A DNA stretch of 51,509 nt. Source: JBKQHQ01 sp052148715 (GTDB taxonomy: Bacteria; Pseudomonadota; Alphaproteobacteria; Rhizobiales; Xanthobacteraceae). The notes below the pieces were generated by a model that did no database searches, had not been told where the DNA came from, and saw only the letters and a program-made list of their open reading frames with translations. Of this stretch, positions 41,413-49,206 are shown one piece after another. The position numbers and the translations under genes are program-made. The stretch covers positions 1 to 51,509 of the forward strand of contig JBKQHQ010000251.1 of NCBI GenBank assembly GCA_052148715.1, in the 5' to 3' direction. Position 1 is the first letter of the stretch; the number at the start of each line of letters is the position of its first letter.

Positions 41413-41928
41413 CTAGGTCTTGCCCTTCACCATCAAGATGGTCATGCCCTTCACTTCCATGCCTTGCGGCACGATGGTCACGCCTTGGCTGTCCCCATTC
41501 GTATAGACGTTCAAGCCAGCCGTAAACACGTTGCCGTTGATTTTCGCCTCTATGCGGCCGGAGATTGCGTTACCGGAAACGCTTCCGCTCAGACTGCGGG
41601 TAGCCGTTTGCGCGGTCCAGCTTCCCGAAAGGGAACCTCCACGCGATTGCACGTTGGCACTCGCGTCCAATTTATAACTGTCGCTTGCGCAGCGCAGTTG
41701 CTGTTGAAAGGAGTTGCCGCCGTCGCCGACCGAATAGCTGGCGCGGCAGCGAATGCGTTCGCTCGAACCGTCCTGCAAATCCACTCGTCCCTCGCCCGAC
41801 CAGGACCCGGCCAGGTTGGTGAACAGCGGCGACTGCGCATGGAGCGAAGGCGCGGATAAGCTCAGAGCGGCTGCCAAGGCGCCGCCGGCAAGCGCATACG
41901 CGCCTGGCCTCTTCGGTTGCGTCCGCAT
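41413..41928 (-). CDS. Secreted protein of unknown function
   Basis: 171 residues with a signal peptide ending APSLHAQ. The mature chain reads FTNLAGSWSGEGRVDLQDGSSERIRCRASYSVGDGG, a beta-barrel lipocalin-like opening that recurs in Rhizobiales hypothetical proteins, then LRCASDSYKLDASANVQSRG and a C-terminal SLSGSWTAQTATRSLSGSVSG...TILMVKGK. Two Cys (RCRAS and RCAS) could form a disulfide. Start at ATG 41928, with GAGGGACC in front. No function is known to me. Confidence 0.82.
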   Translation of the reverse strand: MRTQPKRPGAYALAGGALAAALSLSAPSLHAQSPLFTNLAGSWSGEGRVDLQDGSSERIRCRASYSVGDGGNSFQQQLRCASDSYKLDASANVQSRGGSLSGSWTAQTATRSLSGSVSGNAISGRIEAKINGNVFTAGLNVYTNGDSQGVTIVPQGMEVKGMTILMVKGKT

Positions 41929-42038
41929 GGTCCCTCATCCCCGTCTGTCTGGCCGCTACTTTGGCAAGCGCATGGGCCCGCGCACTTGTATTCATTCCCA
42001 TTTCTGGAGGCTATGCCGCAGGTGACGACCTTGGCGAA

Positions 42039-42251
42039 TTACAAATCGGTAATAGCAAATACCGGTGCGCGTGGGTATCCGAGCAAAATATCGTAGACCT
42101 TTGCGGATCTGCATCGTACGGCCGAAAGGCGATGCGGCCGAAAGTTGTGGTGGCCCTCGCGTCCGCATTTCTTGCACGCGACGACGTGGGATTCGAGCTT
42201 GCCGAATAGGTCAGCGGAGTTTTTCCGGGGAAGGGTCGTGGCGGAGGGCAT
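42039..42251 (-). pseudogene. Degraded copy of the DLxGKL / CxxCGR mini-protein
   Basis: A minus-strand frame from ATG 42251 reads ADLFGKLESHVVACKKCGRE, the same pattern as the intact mini-protein at 51267-51410 (ADLVGKLEYLNVSCEKCGRK). After CGREGH the reading loses resemblance, so a frameshift or decay is likely. The gap 41929-42567 around it has no other gene. Position is fixed by the motif only; the ends are approximate. Confidence 0.55.
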
Positions 42252-42567
42252 GGCGCGGGTCGCAGCGGCGACGGGCGCAGGCCGGCTAGTCATTCAAGAG
42301 CGCTCTTGGTCCGGTGGTCCGCGTCGAGGGTGCCTCTAGCGGGCGACTGATCAATTAGTTTTATGGAGAATAAAATTTCTGTATTAGGCAATCCTTTTCA
42401 GCCCTCGTTTAAAACATTCCCTTTGGCCGAAAGGTGCCGTCCTGATTCTTGCCCAAGCGTCCTAAGTTGGGGTTCCGGTGATAAAGATCACAGTTGCATT
42501 TGATGTCTTTACGCCGAAAACTGCTCTTCGAGCGCGTTGCGCTCACAATCGAACAGGAGGAAACGAT

Positions 42568-42771
42568 ATGAGAACATTTGCTGTATTACTGATCCTGATG
42601 GCCTCCGTCTCGCAAAGCGCTCTGGCGGAGACCATTACGCATAGGCATCACCACCGCGTAAGCCTGCCGTGGTGCGGGGGAGGCTCGGTCACTCGGCCCT
42701 GCGAGTGTCATGCCAGCGAACTGTGTCCAGTCGGCCGTTATTGCGATCCCGTGGGCGGCGTCTGCTACTGA
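42568..42771 (+). CDS. Small secreted Cys- and His-rich protein
   Basis: 67 residues: signal peptide MRTFAVLLILMASVSQSALAE, then THRHHHRVSLPWCGGGSVTRPCECHASELCPVG (positions 24-55, with five Cys in the mature chain to that point and one more at the end). The Cys spacing, C-x9-C-x-C-x5-C-x5-C-x6-C, could form a disulfide-knot or metal-binding fold. The start has an ideal CAGGAGG site. A terminator follows at 42787. No homologous family is known to me. A second small secreted protein, transcribed oppositely, lies 270 bp away. Confidence 0.78.
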   Translation: MRTFAVLLILMASVSQSALAETITHRHHHRVSLPWCGGGSVTRPCECHASELCPVGRYCDPVGGVCY

Positions 42772-42786
42772 GCGTCATGTGAGTTC

Positions 42787-42818
42787 GAGGCCGCTTCAGT
42801 TGGCGGCCTCGTTTATTT
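42787..42818 (+). terminator. Rho-independent terminator
   Basis: Perfect 8-bp arms GAGGCCGC (42787-42794) and GCGGCCTC (42803-42810), an 8-base loop, then GTTTATTT. It lies 15 bp past the stop of the Cys/His-rich small protein. Confidence 0.8.
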
Positions 42819-43037
42819 CGTTTGGGCCGTGAAGGGTACGGCGCAAATGAGGGTCGGTAGGCAGGGCGCGACGAAACCGATATGGCCGAAGGCTCGGTTG
42901 GCACGCCGAGCCAAGAGCGGGTACGCGGCCAGCCCCAGGGCGGCTCGAAAGGCCCGGCCGTTCGGCCCGCGTTGGCGTCGGAGCACGTCGAGCTTGCCGA
43001 TCAGGTCGGCGGGGTAGGGAGCCGTCACGGTCAGCAA
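42813..43037 (-). pseudogene. Degraded copy of the DLxGKL / CxxCGR mini-protein
   Basis: A minus-strand frame from about 43037 reads PADLIGKLDVLRRQRGPNGR, recognisably the same start as the intact mini-protein at 51267, but the CxxC pair is lost (RRQRG in place of CxxCGR) and the rest reads as Ala/Arg-rich noise. This is the second remnant within 1 kb, so the pair may be one duplicated or two separately inserted copies. Ends are approximate. Confidence 0.5.
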
Positions 43038-43040
43038 TTC

Positions 43041-43355
43041 TTAGTTCCTACCACTTCCCGTGCACGCGGCGGAATCGTCGAGGTAATCAAGATTGAAACA
43101 ATTATTATGCCAAGAGCCATCAAAATATCGCCAACCGCGGCTATCGATTGGGCTCCCATTGGGTGACCGCCGGCCGTAAAGCGCGGTGCCGTAAGACGCG
43201 GGGGGGTAATGGTGCCGCCGGTATCGCACAGCTTGGATTTCCGGGGCGATGCCGGCCGTTAGCGATTGCCCGCCGGGAAAGGCCAGGGCTTGGCCCGTCG
43301 TCAATGCCATTATCGAAGCGCCGGCAAAGCCGGCAAGAATTGCCAACTTGCGCAT
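43041..43355 (-). CDS. Small secreted protein of unknown function
   Basis: 104 residues with a signal peptide (MRKLAILAGFAGASIMALTTGQALA). The mature chain is Gly/Tyr/Arg-rich: AVRYRRHHYPPASYGTALYG, then RSPNGSPIDSRGWRYFDGSWHNN and two Cys near the end. It has a strong GAGGAGGAAAT ribosome site similar to that of the protein at 42568. No function is known to me; the YRRHHYPP-type stretch is common in small secreted proteins of Bradyrhizobium. It ends 4 bp past the degraded mini-protein copy. Confidence 0.75.
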   Translation of the reverse strand: MRKLAILAGFAGASIMALTTGQALAFPGGQSLTAGIAPEIQAVRYRRHHYPPASYGTALYGRRSPNGSPIDSRGWRYFDGSWHNNCFNLDYLDDSAACTGSGRN

Positions 43356-43729
43356 GTTACGATTTCCTCCTCATGGCACCGCGGCGTCGCTGCGCAGCAA
43401 CGAACGCTCTCTTTATTTGGTTGAGCCTCGCGCTGCCGCGGTTCGGCCACGGTCAGTCGCCCGTTTGCACAACGCCAAACGCCGATTGAAGTTCCGGAAA
43501 AATTCTAGCGGCCCCGCCAGCGCCGTGCGCCGGGCTGCCCATGGCTCTGGCGAAGGTCCCCGCCGGGAGCGCTCGGTAAATTCCCTCCTGCTCTTAGCGA
43601 CGCGAAAAGTGCGAAGTTGGGAATCAAACCAAGTGACACACACCGCGGATAACCGATGAAACAGCAACAGGACGTTTTCACGTTGGCTGAGAGTATCCGC
43701 GCCGAAGGCAAGCTTTGCCGGAACATGCG
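43356..43729. other. Intergenic region without a recognised gene
   Basis: 374 bp between the small secreted protein start and the end of the monooxygenase gene. A dispersed-repeat motif CCGGAACATGC occurs at 43718-43728. No frame shows protein-like composition. Confidence 0.5.
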
Positions 43730-45001
43730 CTAGAAATTGAAATGCCGGATCGGCAACCCGAGCTGTGCGCGACCGACCGGCGCCCAGAAATTCTCGAAGA
43801 GCGCCGAGGGATGCGTACGATACATCTGCGTGTCGCGGAGGTAGCGTTCCATTCGGCTGCCCTTGCGCGTCACCGCAGCACCGGCGGTCTTGAACAAAAG
43901 CTCGACCGCATCGCATGCCATCCGGCCGGCCTGTTGCAGCATGGCCCACAGCCGCAGGTTCTGCTCCACAGTGATCAGCGTTCCGTCGACCGCCCAGCGC
44001 TGGCACATTTCCATATAAATCTCGCCGCCGCGGATCATGAGATTCTCGGCCGCATCCGTCAGAACCGTCGCCTGCCCGAGCGCGCGCTGATAATCCTCGT
44101 GCTCCGCGCGCGGGACGATCGGCGGAAAGTTGGTCTTTTTCGTCCGGATGATGTCTTCGTACTCGTCGAGCGCGGCCTTGGCCGCGCCGATGACCGGCGT
44201 GATCAGCGACATGTGATAGGGGCCGGCCACGCGCCCGAGATACATCGGATTGCCGTGCAGCCGGGTCCCCGGAGTGCCGTCGCGCATATCTTCCGCGCGG
44301 GTGAATAGGCCTTGCATCGGAACCGCGTGGTGTCGCGGGACGAAGGCGTCATTGATCTCGACGCTATGCGAGCCGCTTGCGCGCATGCCGAACGTTTGAT
44401 CGCCGCCCCAGTCGTCAAGGATGCGCAGCTTGTCGCGCGGCACCGCGACGCAAAAAGTCTCCGGCGGTCCGTCCGCGGTCGGCAGTCGGGCGCCGCAGAC
44501 GAGATGCGTCGAGTAAGGAATGCCGGAGCAGAAGTCCCACAGACCGCTGAGCCGGTAGCCGCCTTCGACCGGCGTGAGCACGCCGTTCGGGGGGACGCGA
44601 TGGGGCGCGGCGAAGTGCCCGTCAGATCCAAACAATTCGCGCTGGGCCTGCTCGGACCAATGCGACGCAATCAGGAACGGATGCGACGCGCACAACGTGA
44701 GACACCACCCCGCGGATGGGTGCCCATGCGAGACTTCGAGCATGGCTTTGTAGAAAGTCGGGATGTCGAACTCGTAGCCGCCGAACATGCGTGGCTGCAC
44801 GGTGCGATAGAGGCCGGCGGTCAGGAACGCTTGGTGTAGCTCCTGCGAATAGCAGCCGCGCTCGTCGTTTTCCGCCTGCTGCTGGCGCAACAGCGGCTTG
44901 AGTGCCGCCGCGCGCGCGATTAATTCTTGCGGCGTGAGGTTAGGTTCCGGAACCGGCAGCACGGTGCGCCTGGCTCGTTGTTCTGCGAGGGTGACCGCCA
45001 T
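43730..45001 (-). CDS. Acyl-CoA dehydrogenase-fold flavin monooxygenase (group D type)
   Basis: 423 residues. The fold and segments match the oxygenase components related to HsaA, DszC and similar two-component flavin enzymes: RMFGGYEFDIPTFYKAMLEVSHGHPSAGWC near the N-terminal third, GGYRLSGLWDFCSGI, WGGDQTFGMRASGSHSVEINDAFVPR, a helical second half, and a C-terminal RDTQMYRTHPSALFENFWAPVGRAQLGLP. It lacks the acyl-CoA dehydrogenase catalytic Glu pattern that I can see, in keeping with oxygenation. The start has a CAGGAAACG site. A partner flavin reductase is not in the window. The substrate is probably a phenolic or heterocyclic compound. Confidence 0.87.
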   Translation of the reverse strand: MAVTLAEQRARRTVLPVPEPNLTPQELIARAAALKPLLRQQQAENDERGCYSQELHQAFLTAGLYRTVQPRMFGGYEFDIPTFYKAMLEVSHGHPSAGWCLTLCASHPFLIASHWSEQAQRELFGSDGHFAAPHRVPPNGVLTPVEGGYRLSGLWDFCSGIPYSTHLVCGARLPTADGPPETFCVAVPRDKLRILDDWGGDQTFGMRASGSHSVEINDAFVPRHHAVPMQGLFTRAEDMRDGTPGTRLHGNPMYLGRVAGPYHMSLITPVIGAAKAALDEYEDIIRTKKTNFPPIVPRAEHEDYQRALGQATVLTDAAENLMIRGGEIYMEMCQRWAVDGTLITVEQNLRLWAMLQQAGRMACDAVELLFKTAGAAVTRKGSRMERYLRDTQMYRTHPSALFENFWAPVGRAQLGLPIRHFNF

Positions 45002-45222
45002 TTGCGTTTCCTGGAGCCGACAGTGGACCGCTTAAACTATCCGCCCCAGGCGCCCTTGGCCATGGCGTGATAGCTGAGGGGCGCCCGGACCGGCCGGGTC
45101 GTTCGGCCAGCGGAAAGGCCGGGCGGGTCGCTCCAAAGCCTTTGCCGGCTACCGTCTTCCCGCTCCTCAGGGGTTGTGGCAGAGTTCCCGCACTGGATGA
45201 TCCCGGGGGAGGGGGCAAACGT

Positions 45223-45466
45223 ATGCGCATCCTCGCGGCCTTCGCTTTCGCTATGATGCTGGTCTGGGCCGGCGTTGTGCCAGGACAATGCCGACAAGCG
45301 CGTGGCGCTGGTGATTGGCAATGACCGCTACACCAATTTGCCAGCGGATCAGCAGTTGAGGAAAGCCGTCAACGACGCGCGCACTGTCGGCGACGCACTC
45401 GGTAGCCTCGGCTTCGAGGTCATTCGCGGGGACGGGACGCGACGGGCCGGTCCCAGATGCCCATAA
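45223..45466 (+). pseudogene. Broken caspase-domain (C14-like) protein gene
   Basis: An ATG at 45223 with a GGGGGAGGGGGC site encodes a signal-like MRILAAFAFAMMLVWAGVVP. A one-base shift then moves the reading to the frame DNADKRVALVIGNDRYTNLP, the first strand of a caspase-like domain, and continues KAVNDARTVGDALGSLGFEVIRG. The frame then ends early at 45466 with unrelated residues. The catalytic His (GHG) and Cys are gone. Usual members are several hundred residues, often with a C-terminal FGE or repeat domain like that at 17195. The break coincides with the left border of the AT-rich island. Confidence 0.8.
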
Positions 45467-45606
45467 CTCCCGATGCTCGGAACTAGAAGCCTCTCCTCTT
45501 CGCCTTCCGAGATGCTCGCGCGCACATGCTGTCGGCGATGGCGGGCATCTTTTTGCCGGTTTGATCAGAGATTATTCTTGACAGTTGTCGTAATAATGCG
45601 CGCCAC

Positions 45607-46674
45607 CTACCGCACAACGGGCGTCGAGCAACTCATACAGCAACGTTGGTAACTAACGGCGTTGAATGTATCGAAGAAGCTGGCTTCTCGGCTCTTACAA
45701 ACAATAACCTTCCGACGAACAACTTGCTTTTTACGTTTAATGGATGGTGGTTCATTTCTTTGTTCAGCGACGGCATAAGCACGGGCGTCTTTGTAAATGA
45801 GATTTTCGCCATTAATACTGGCCAGGGTTAGACCATCGTGCTGTTCATCTATCTTGATGGGTGGATCAAGAGAATCTGTGGTGGAATCCTTTAGTGAAAA
45901 GGAAACTAATTCTGCAAGAATATTCTTCAGCCCGGGTCTGAGTAAATCCAAAATACTGCCGGACACTAGTGCTGCCGCCTTATTCAACCGAGACGATATT
46001 ACGGCCGAAATCGTGAACGTGAGTTGAAAGTTATCAGCTGCCGCAAATCCACGTGGCTGTAGAGGTCCATCGTTGCATTGCTGCTTAACTGACCATAGAT
46101 ATTCGCCAGAATTCCGCGCCTTTGGCTGTCGATCGTCTTCTTTGTTGTGACTGAAGGTAATTAACGGTTGAGTCTCTGCAATCGGGACGTATTTGTGATC
46201 AAATTCTTTTTCAATATCAACTGATAAAGTCAAAACGCGTATGTCATCGATGTATTTATTTGCTACATCAATAATTGAGGCCGGAGTAACTTCACCTGTA
46301 ATAGCTCTTATAACGGAAGTATTATTGATCTTGTCAGCCAGCTCTTTTGCTACCTTAACTTTAAGCCTATCGCTCCAATCCTCTCCGAACAGTCCGCGCG
46401 AAAACTCCTGAACCGCAGATTTTTGGATTGCGATGCAATTAACAACTAAATCGTACCGCGAATTGCGAAGGGCGGGCGGAAGTTGTGAACGAGGTTTCAA
46501 CTCGTCCTTATCGAGATTTTTCGCGAGCAGGTCCTTTATCTTAACAACAATCCTATCGACTGTAATGTGCTTATCATCATTTTGACTGGGCTCGGAGGCG
46601 CTTTGTGCAACCGCGACCTGAGCCCCGACAACAAGTGCGACAACGGCAGAGAAAAAAGCAAAAAGCCTAACCAT
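45607..46674 (-). CDS. Secreted protein of unknown function in AT-rich island
   Basis: 355 residues. A signal peptide (MVRLFAFFSAVVALVVGAQVAVAQS) is followed by a Lys/Asp/Ile-rich chain: ITVDRIVVKIKDLLAKNLDKDELK, SRYDLVVNCIAIQKSAVQEF, SVIRAITGEVTPASIIDVANKYIDDI, and a helical stretch LNKAAALVSGSILDLLRPGLKNILAELVS that might touch a membrane. The C-terminus is basic with several Cys. The codon use is AT-rich and differs from its neighbours, suggesting a foreign origin. I do not recognise a family. The start is ATG 46674, with GGGGTGAT in front; the longer frame lacks a leader. Confidence 0.72.
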   Translation of the reverse strand: MVRLFAFFSAVVALVVGAQVAVAQSASEPSQNDDKHITVDRIVVKIKDLLAKNLDKDELKPRSQLPPALRNSRYDLVVNCIAIQKSAVQEFSRGLFGEDWSDRLKVKVAKELADKINNTSVIRAITGEVTPASIIDVANKYIDDIRVLTLSVDIEKEFDHKYVPIAETQPLITFSHNKEDDRQPKARNSGEYLWSVKQQCNDGPLQPRGFAAADNFQLTFTISAVISSRLNKAAALVSGSILDLLRPGLKNILAELVSFSLKDSTTDSLDPPIKIDEQHDGLTLASINGENLIYKDARAYAVAEQRNEPPSIKRKKQVVRRKVIVCKSREASFFDTFNAVSYQRCCMSCSTPVVR

Positions 46675-46835
46675 TATCACCCCAACGCTTACCACGAGGG
46701 CAGGCTGCTTCACCACAAACGTGGAAGCAAGCGGGTCGGATATCACGATTACGCGACATTGACCGACCATGTATGACGGCGGGACGCGGCGGAATGCGGA
46801 TTGAGAGCGAGTATCGGTTTTTGAGAACGACCGGC

Positions 46836-47089
46836 CTACTTCTGATTTGGCGCTGAGCCCTTGTCGTGGAAGTAGTCGGGTTTGCCGGTCAGCAGCTCGG
46901 TCACCGCGTCAACCTCCTCGACCATGGCATCGAGGCAGCGCACCATGCCGGACTTTGGCCGATGCATGCGCCTGGCGGCGATCGCCCTCCAGCCGGCAAA
47001 CGCGGATTGCCTCCAGCAGCTTTTCGTGGCCAAAGAGCATGAAGGCGATTAGAACAAAGGACGAACACCGAGTCAAGTCGGTCCCATAG
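46836..47089 (-). pseudogene. Frameshifted remnant of a small conserved protein
   Basis: Two minus-strand frames together read like one protein. One frame gives FGHEKLLEAIRVCRLEGDRR near 46990-47040, and the other gives GMVRCLDAMVEEVDAVTELL and then TGKPDYFHDKG to the stop at 46836. The join lies near 46950-46990, where the frames cross. Neither half alone looks complete. The family is not one I can name. It is in line with other decayed genes of the island. Confidence 0.5.
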
Positions 47090-47129
47090 CGGCACCGCGC
47101 CGCGCACGCCGACCGCATTTCCACATGAG

Positions 47130-47600
47130 CTATTTCTTGCCAATACAGGGCTCAAGAACGCTTGCGGCGTGGTCAAGGAGCTTTTGAATTCGTCGGAGAT
47201 GATCCAGTACAGCCGCACGAGCCAGGTCGTCCGGTTGATGGATTTTGACGACTGAGCCAGCTAACACGGCAACGATAACATCTGCCCAATCTGCGTCTGA
47301 TAATTCGGCCGCAAGGACTTCCTTGTGGTTGTCCCACTCGGTGAGTGGAAAGCCGATCCCCGACAAGGGCATCATTTTTGTATTGATGGTTGCGTCAATA
47401 CTTGCTGAAAGTTGCATAAGATTGTAGCGGATCAACCTGGCTGCAGTCCTGATTTGGTTGGTACGGGCCAATTTCGCTCTAGTCTCGTCCGCCTTCTCTT
47501 TTCTCACGGCAAGAAAATAATTAGCTCCGGTCGTGATGATAGCGCCAACCAAAACGCCAAGAAATCCAACGAATGCGGGCTCAAGATCGGTAGCCACCAC
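47130..47600 (-). CDS. Membrane-anchored protein of unknown function
   Basis: 156 residues. One N-terminal membrane segment (FVGFLGVLVGAIITTGANYFLAV) is followed by a basic start of a helical cytoplasmic domain (RKEKADETRAKLARTNQIRTAARLIRYNLMQLSASI) and a C-terminal helix LRRIQKLLDHAASVLEPC. It looks like a signal-anchored coiled-coil protein. The start is a GTG at 47600 with GGGAG in front. AT-rich relative to the chromosome. No family known to me. Confidence 0.65.
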   Translation of the reverse strand: MVATDLEPAFVGFLGVLVGAIITTGANYFLAVRKEKADETRAKLARTNQIRTAARLIRYNLMQLSASIDATINTKMMPLSGIGFPLTEWDNHKEVLAAELSDADWADVIVAVLAGSVVKIHQPDDLARAAVLDHLRRIQKLLDHAASVLEPCIGKK

Positions 47601-47617
47601 TCAATCTCCCGCGACCT

Positions 47618-47760
47618 TCACCTAACAGCGTTCCCAATAGCCATCAGCGCAGCGCGTCCCGCCTCTGTCAACGAAAGCTGCCCCCCGTATCGCGCGCCAT
47701 CAGTCCTTTGACGAGCGTCGCGGTGACGACTTCGCGGCTGATGTTCGCGGCCTCGGGGTC
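47618..47760 (-). pseudogene. Frameshifted remnant of a winged-helix-like small protein
   Basis: One minus frame reads SIDPEAANISREVVTATLVK and GLMARDTGG, and the continuing sense QLSLTEAGRAALMAIGNAV lies in the next frame; the shift is at the run of six G after the codons for ARDT (near 47683). The joined text resembles the end of a winged-helix or phage-regulator-like protein with LTEAGRAAL. The 5' part is missing. Ends are approximate. Confidence 0.5.
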
Positions 47761-47771
47761 GATACTTGAGC

Positions 47772-48110
47772 TTAAGTTCGGGTACTCTTCCGCCTGCGTA
47801 CCTCGTCCACAAAGCGTCTCGCCGGCCATTTCCATACGTGGTCCAAGAACAGCGGATCGCTGCCGCCTGCGTTGGCAACCTCGATCGAAGCCAACAGCAA
47901 GCCAATCCTTAGCTTCTCATCTGCGATGCTTGCGAAGAAAACATTCTCGTCGTCCTGCTTCCAAGGGGTCAACCAGGAACGGCGGCTCTTTAATGAGACG
48001 CCGCTATTGTCGAGGATCATTCGCTCGGGGAAAATTAGACGCGTAAGGTTCAAGTGAAACAGAGCCCAAAGTCGGCTCGAATGTACCTTGATGCTGTCCC
48101 GGGCCGCCAT
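47772..48110 (-). CDS. Small protein of unknown function
   Basis: 112 residues starting MAARDSIKVHSSRLWALFHLNLTRLIFPERMILDNSGVSLK (first 40 residues) and continuing SRRSWLTPWKQDDENVFFASIADEKLRIG, SDPLFLDHVWKWPARRFVDEVRRR. It resembles the small bacterial PH-like fold, in which a strand-rich start is followed by a long helix, but the match is weak. GGGGGATTT precedes the ATG at 48110. It sits between the remnant at 47618 and a terminator-like hairpin. Composition is AT-richer than the chromosome. Confidence 0.6.
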   Translation of the reverse strand: MAARDSIKVHSSRLWALFHLNLTRLIFPERMILDNSGVSLKSRRSWLTPWKQDDENVFFASIADEKLRIGLLLASIEVANAGGSDPLFLDHVWKWPARRFVDEVRRRKSTRT

Positions 48111-48320
48111 GAAATCCCCCGCCGTCGCCCCCACTATACGACAAGGTTCGCTAAAACACACTAACATAACCACTGGCTGGGTGTCGGCAGGCGCGGCGGA
48201 ATGAGGGCGGATGGTCGGGGGCCGGGCGGGCCATAGCGTTCACGGCCTCGTGACTGAACCAAGTTGGGGTGCATGCGAATTTGAAGGGCTAGGAGCGTTT
48301 TCGTTTTCCCCTCGCTCTTT
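48111..48320. other. Intergenic stretch without a recognised gene
   Basis: Part of the 337 bp gap between the small protein start and the nuclease-like remnant. I see no gene in it. The rest of the gap holds a hairpin (48321-48366). Confidence 0.5.
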
Positions 48321-48366
48321 AGAGGCCCTGGCACCCCCGACACTCCTCATGCCAGGCCTCTTTAAT
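48321..48366. terminator. Hairpin, possible bidirectional terminator
   Basis: Arms AGAGGCCCTGGCA (48321-48333) and TGCCAGGCCTCT (48350-48361) pair with one bulged base. T-rich sequence lies on the plus side (TTTAATT) and A/T on the other. It lies about 85 bp past the stop of the nuclease-like remnant on the minus strand. Confidence 0.55.
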
Positions 48367-48447
48367 TCATAGCGCAGTCCGCCTATTTTTCCGCGCTTAA
48401 ATCGCATTAGATCGCTGATGCTGCGTTTTTCTCGCGCAGGCCGCTAC

Positions 48448-48792
48448 CTATATATCGCGCGGTAGTTTGTCCCATTCGTCCCGGTGAGGTTCGGCTGCTC
48501 CGAAATTAAATCCCGGCATGGTCGTCTTCTGGGTCGGATGGGCGTCTCTATATTCCCGCTCCAGCTGGTTCGCCTTGGCTTGCGTCAGCACATAGAACTG
48601 GTCCGGTTGGCGCCCGCTTCCCGGGCCGGCCAGTGAGCTCAGCAACACAAGAATATAAAATAGGTTCTCATGCTCCTCTTTCGGCTTCACCAGCCAAGCG
48701 GATTTTGACGACAACCCCTTCACATCCACCCAAAACTGTTTTCCTTTCGGCGTGCCTACCATCAAATCGGCGACGGGGGTGCTGTTGCCCAT
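48448..48792 (-). pseudogene. Truncated PD-(D/E)XK nuclease-like protein (C-terminal part)
   Basis: From ATG 48792 the frame gives GNSTPVADLMVGTPKGKQFW and VDVKGLSSKSAWLVKPKEEH, which matches the core of the PD-(D/E)XK fold: Asp in ADLMV, then DVK as the (D/E)xK pair. The usual N-terminal helix with an acidic residue is missing, because the reading upstream runs into another gene on a different frame. The C-terminal half (LFYILVLLSSLAGP, ANQLEREYRDAHP) is intact to the stop. I infer a recombination or deletion that joined this tail to the membrane-protein gene at 48762-49196. Confidence 0.6.
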
Positions 48793-49196
48793 AGTAAAGG
48801 AGACGGTGTGGCGATATCGTTCCGGGCTGCTTCGTGCTTGTCGAGATCGGCCGCTCGGTTCAGATACACGTGGTCGCCGGCAAAGGTTATACAGGCCATC
48901 GTCAGCAGCATGGCGGCGACGGTGTAGCGCCATCCCCACCACAGCGCTCGCCAGTTCGACGTAAGCCATGACACCCCGACGAACTTAACCCCTTCCATGG
49001 TCAGCGCCATGGCTAGCGTCTTGTCGGGATGGGCAGCGAAGATTTCAACGAGTCCTTCAACGCTGAACCAAGCAGCGAAGCCGCAGAGGCTCATTGAGCC
49101 GGCGTACATTATGAGATTGCGGGGGAGCTTGCGAGCCGGCAACAGGGCCGGCTCGGGTTTTGGACGATAACGTTTACGCCATTCGCTATCTGTCAC
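48762..49196 (-). CDS. Truncated membrane protein of an island/phage type
   Basis: 144 residues with three hydrophobic segments: LIMYAGSMSLCGFAAWFSVEGLVEIF, TLAMALTMEGVKFVGVSWL and WGWRYTVAAMLLTMACITFAG. The pattern 'IF......AMALtMEgvKfvgvsWL' recalls membrane proteins often found in phage-like islands of Bradyrhizobium. The last 15 residues (IATPSPLLWATAPPSPI) are unlike the rest and overlap the nuclease-like frame, so the true C-terminus is probably lost. It starts with a GTG at 49196 and lies 10 bp after the DUF3102 gene on the same strand. Confidence 0.6.
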   Translation of the reverse strand: MTDSEWRKRYRPKPEPALLPARKLPRNLIMYAGSMSLCGFAAWFSVEGLVEIFAAHPDKTLAMALTMEGVKFVGVSWLTSNWRALWWGWRYTVAAMLLTMACITFAGDHVYLNRAADLDKHEAARNDIATPSPLLWATAPPSPI

Positions 49197-49206
49197 GAGC
49201 GATATC

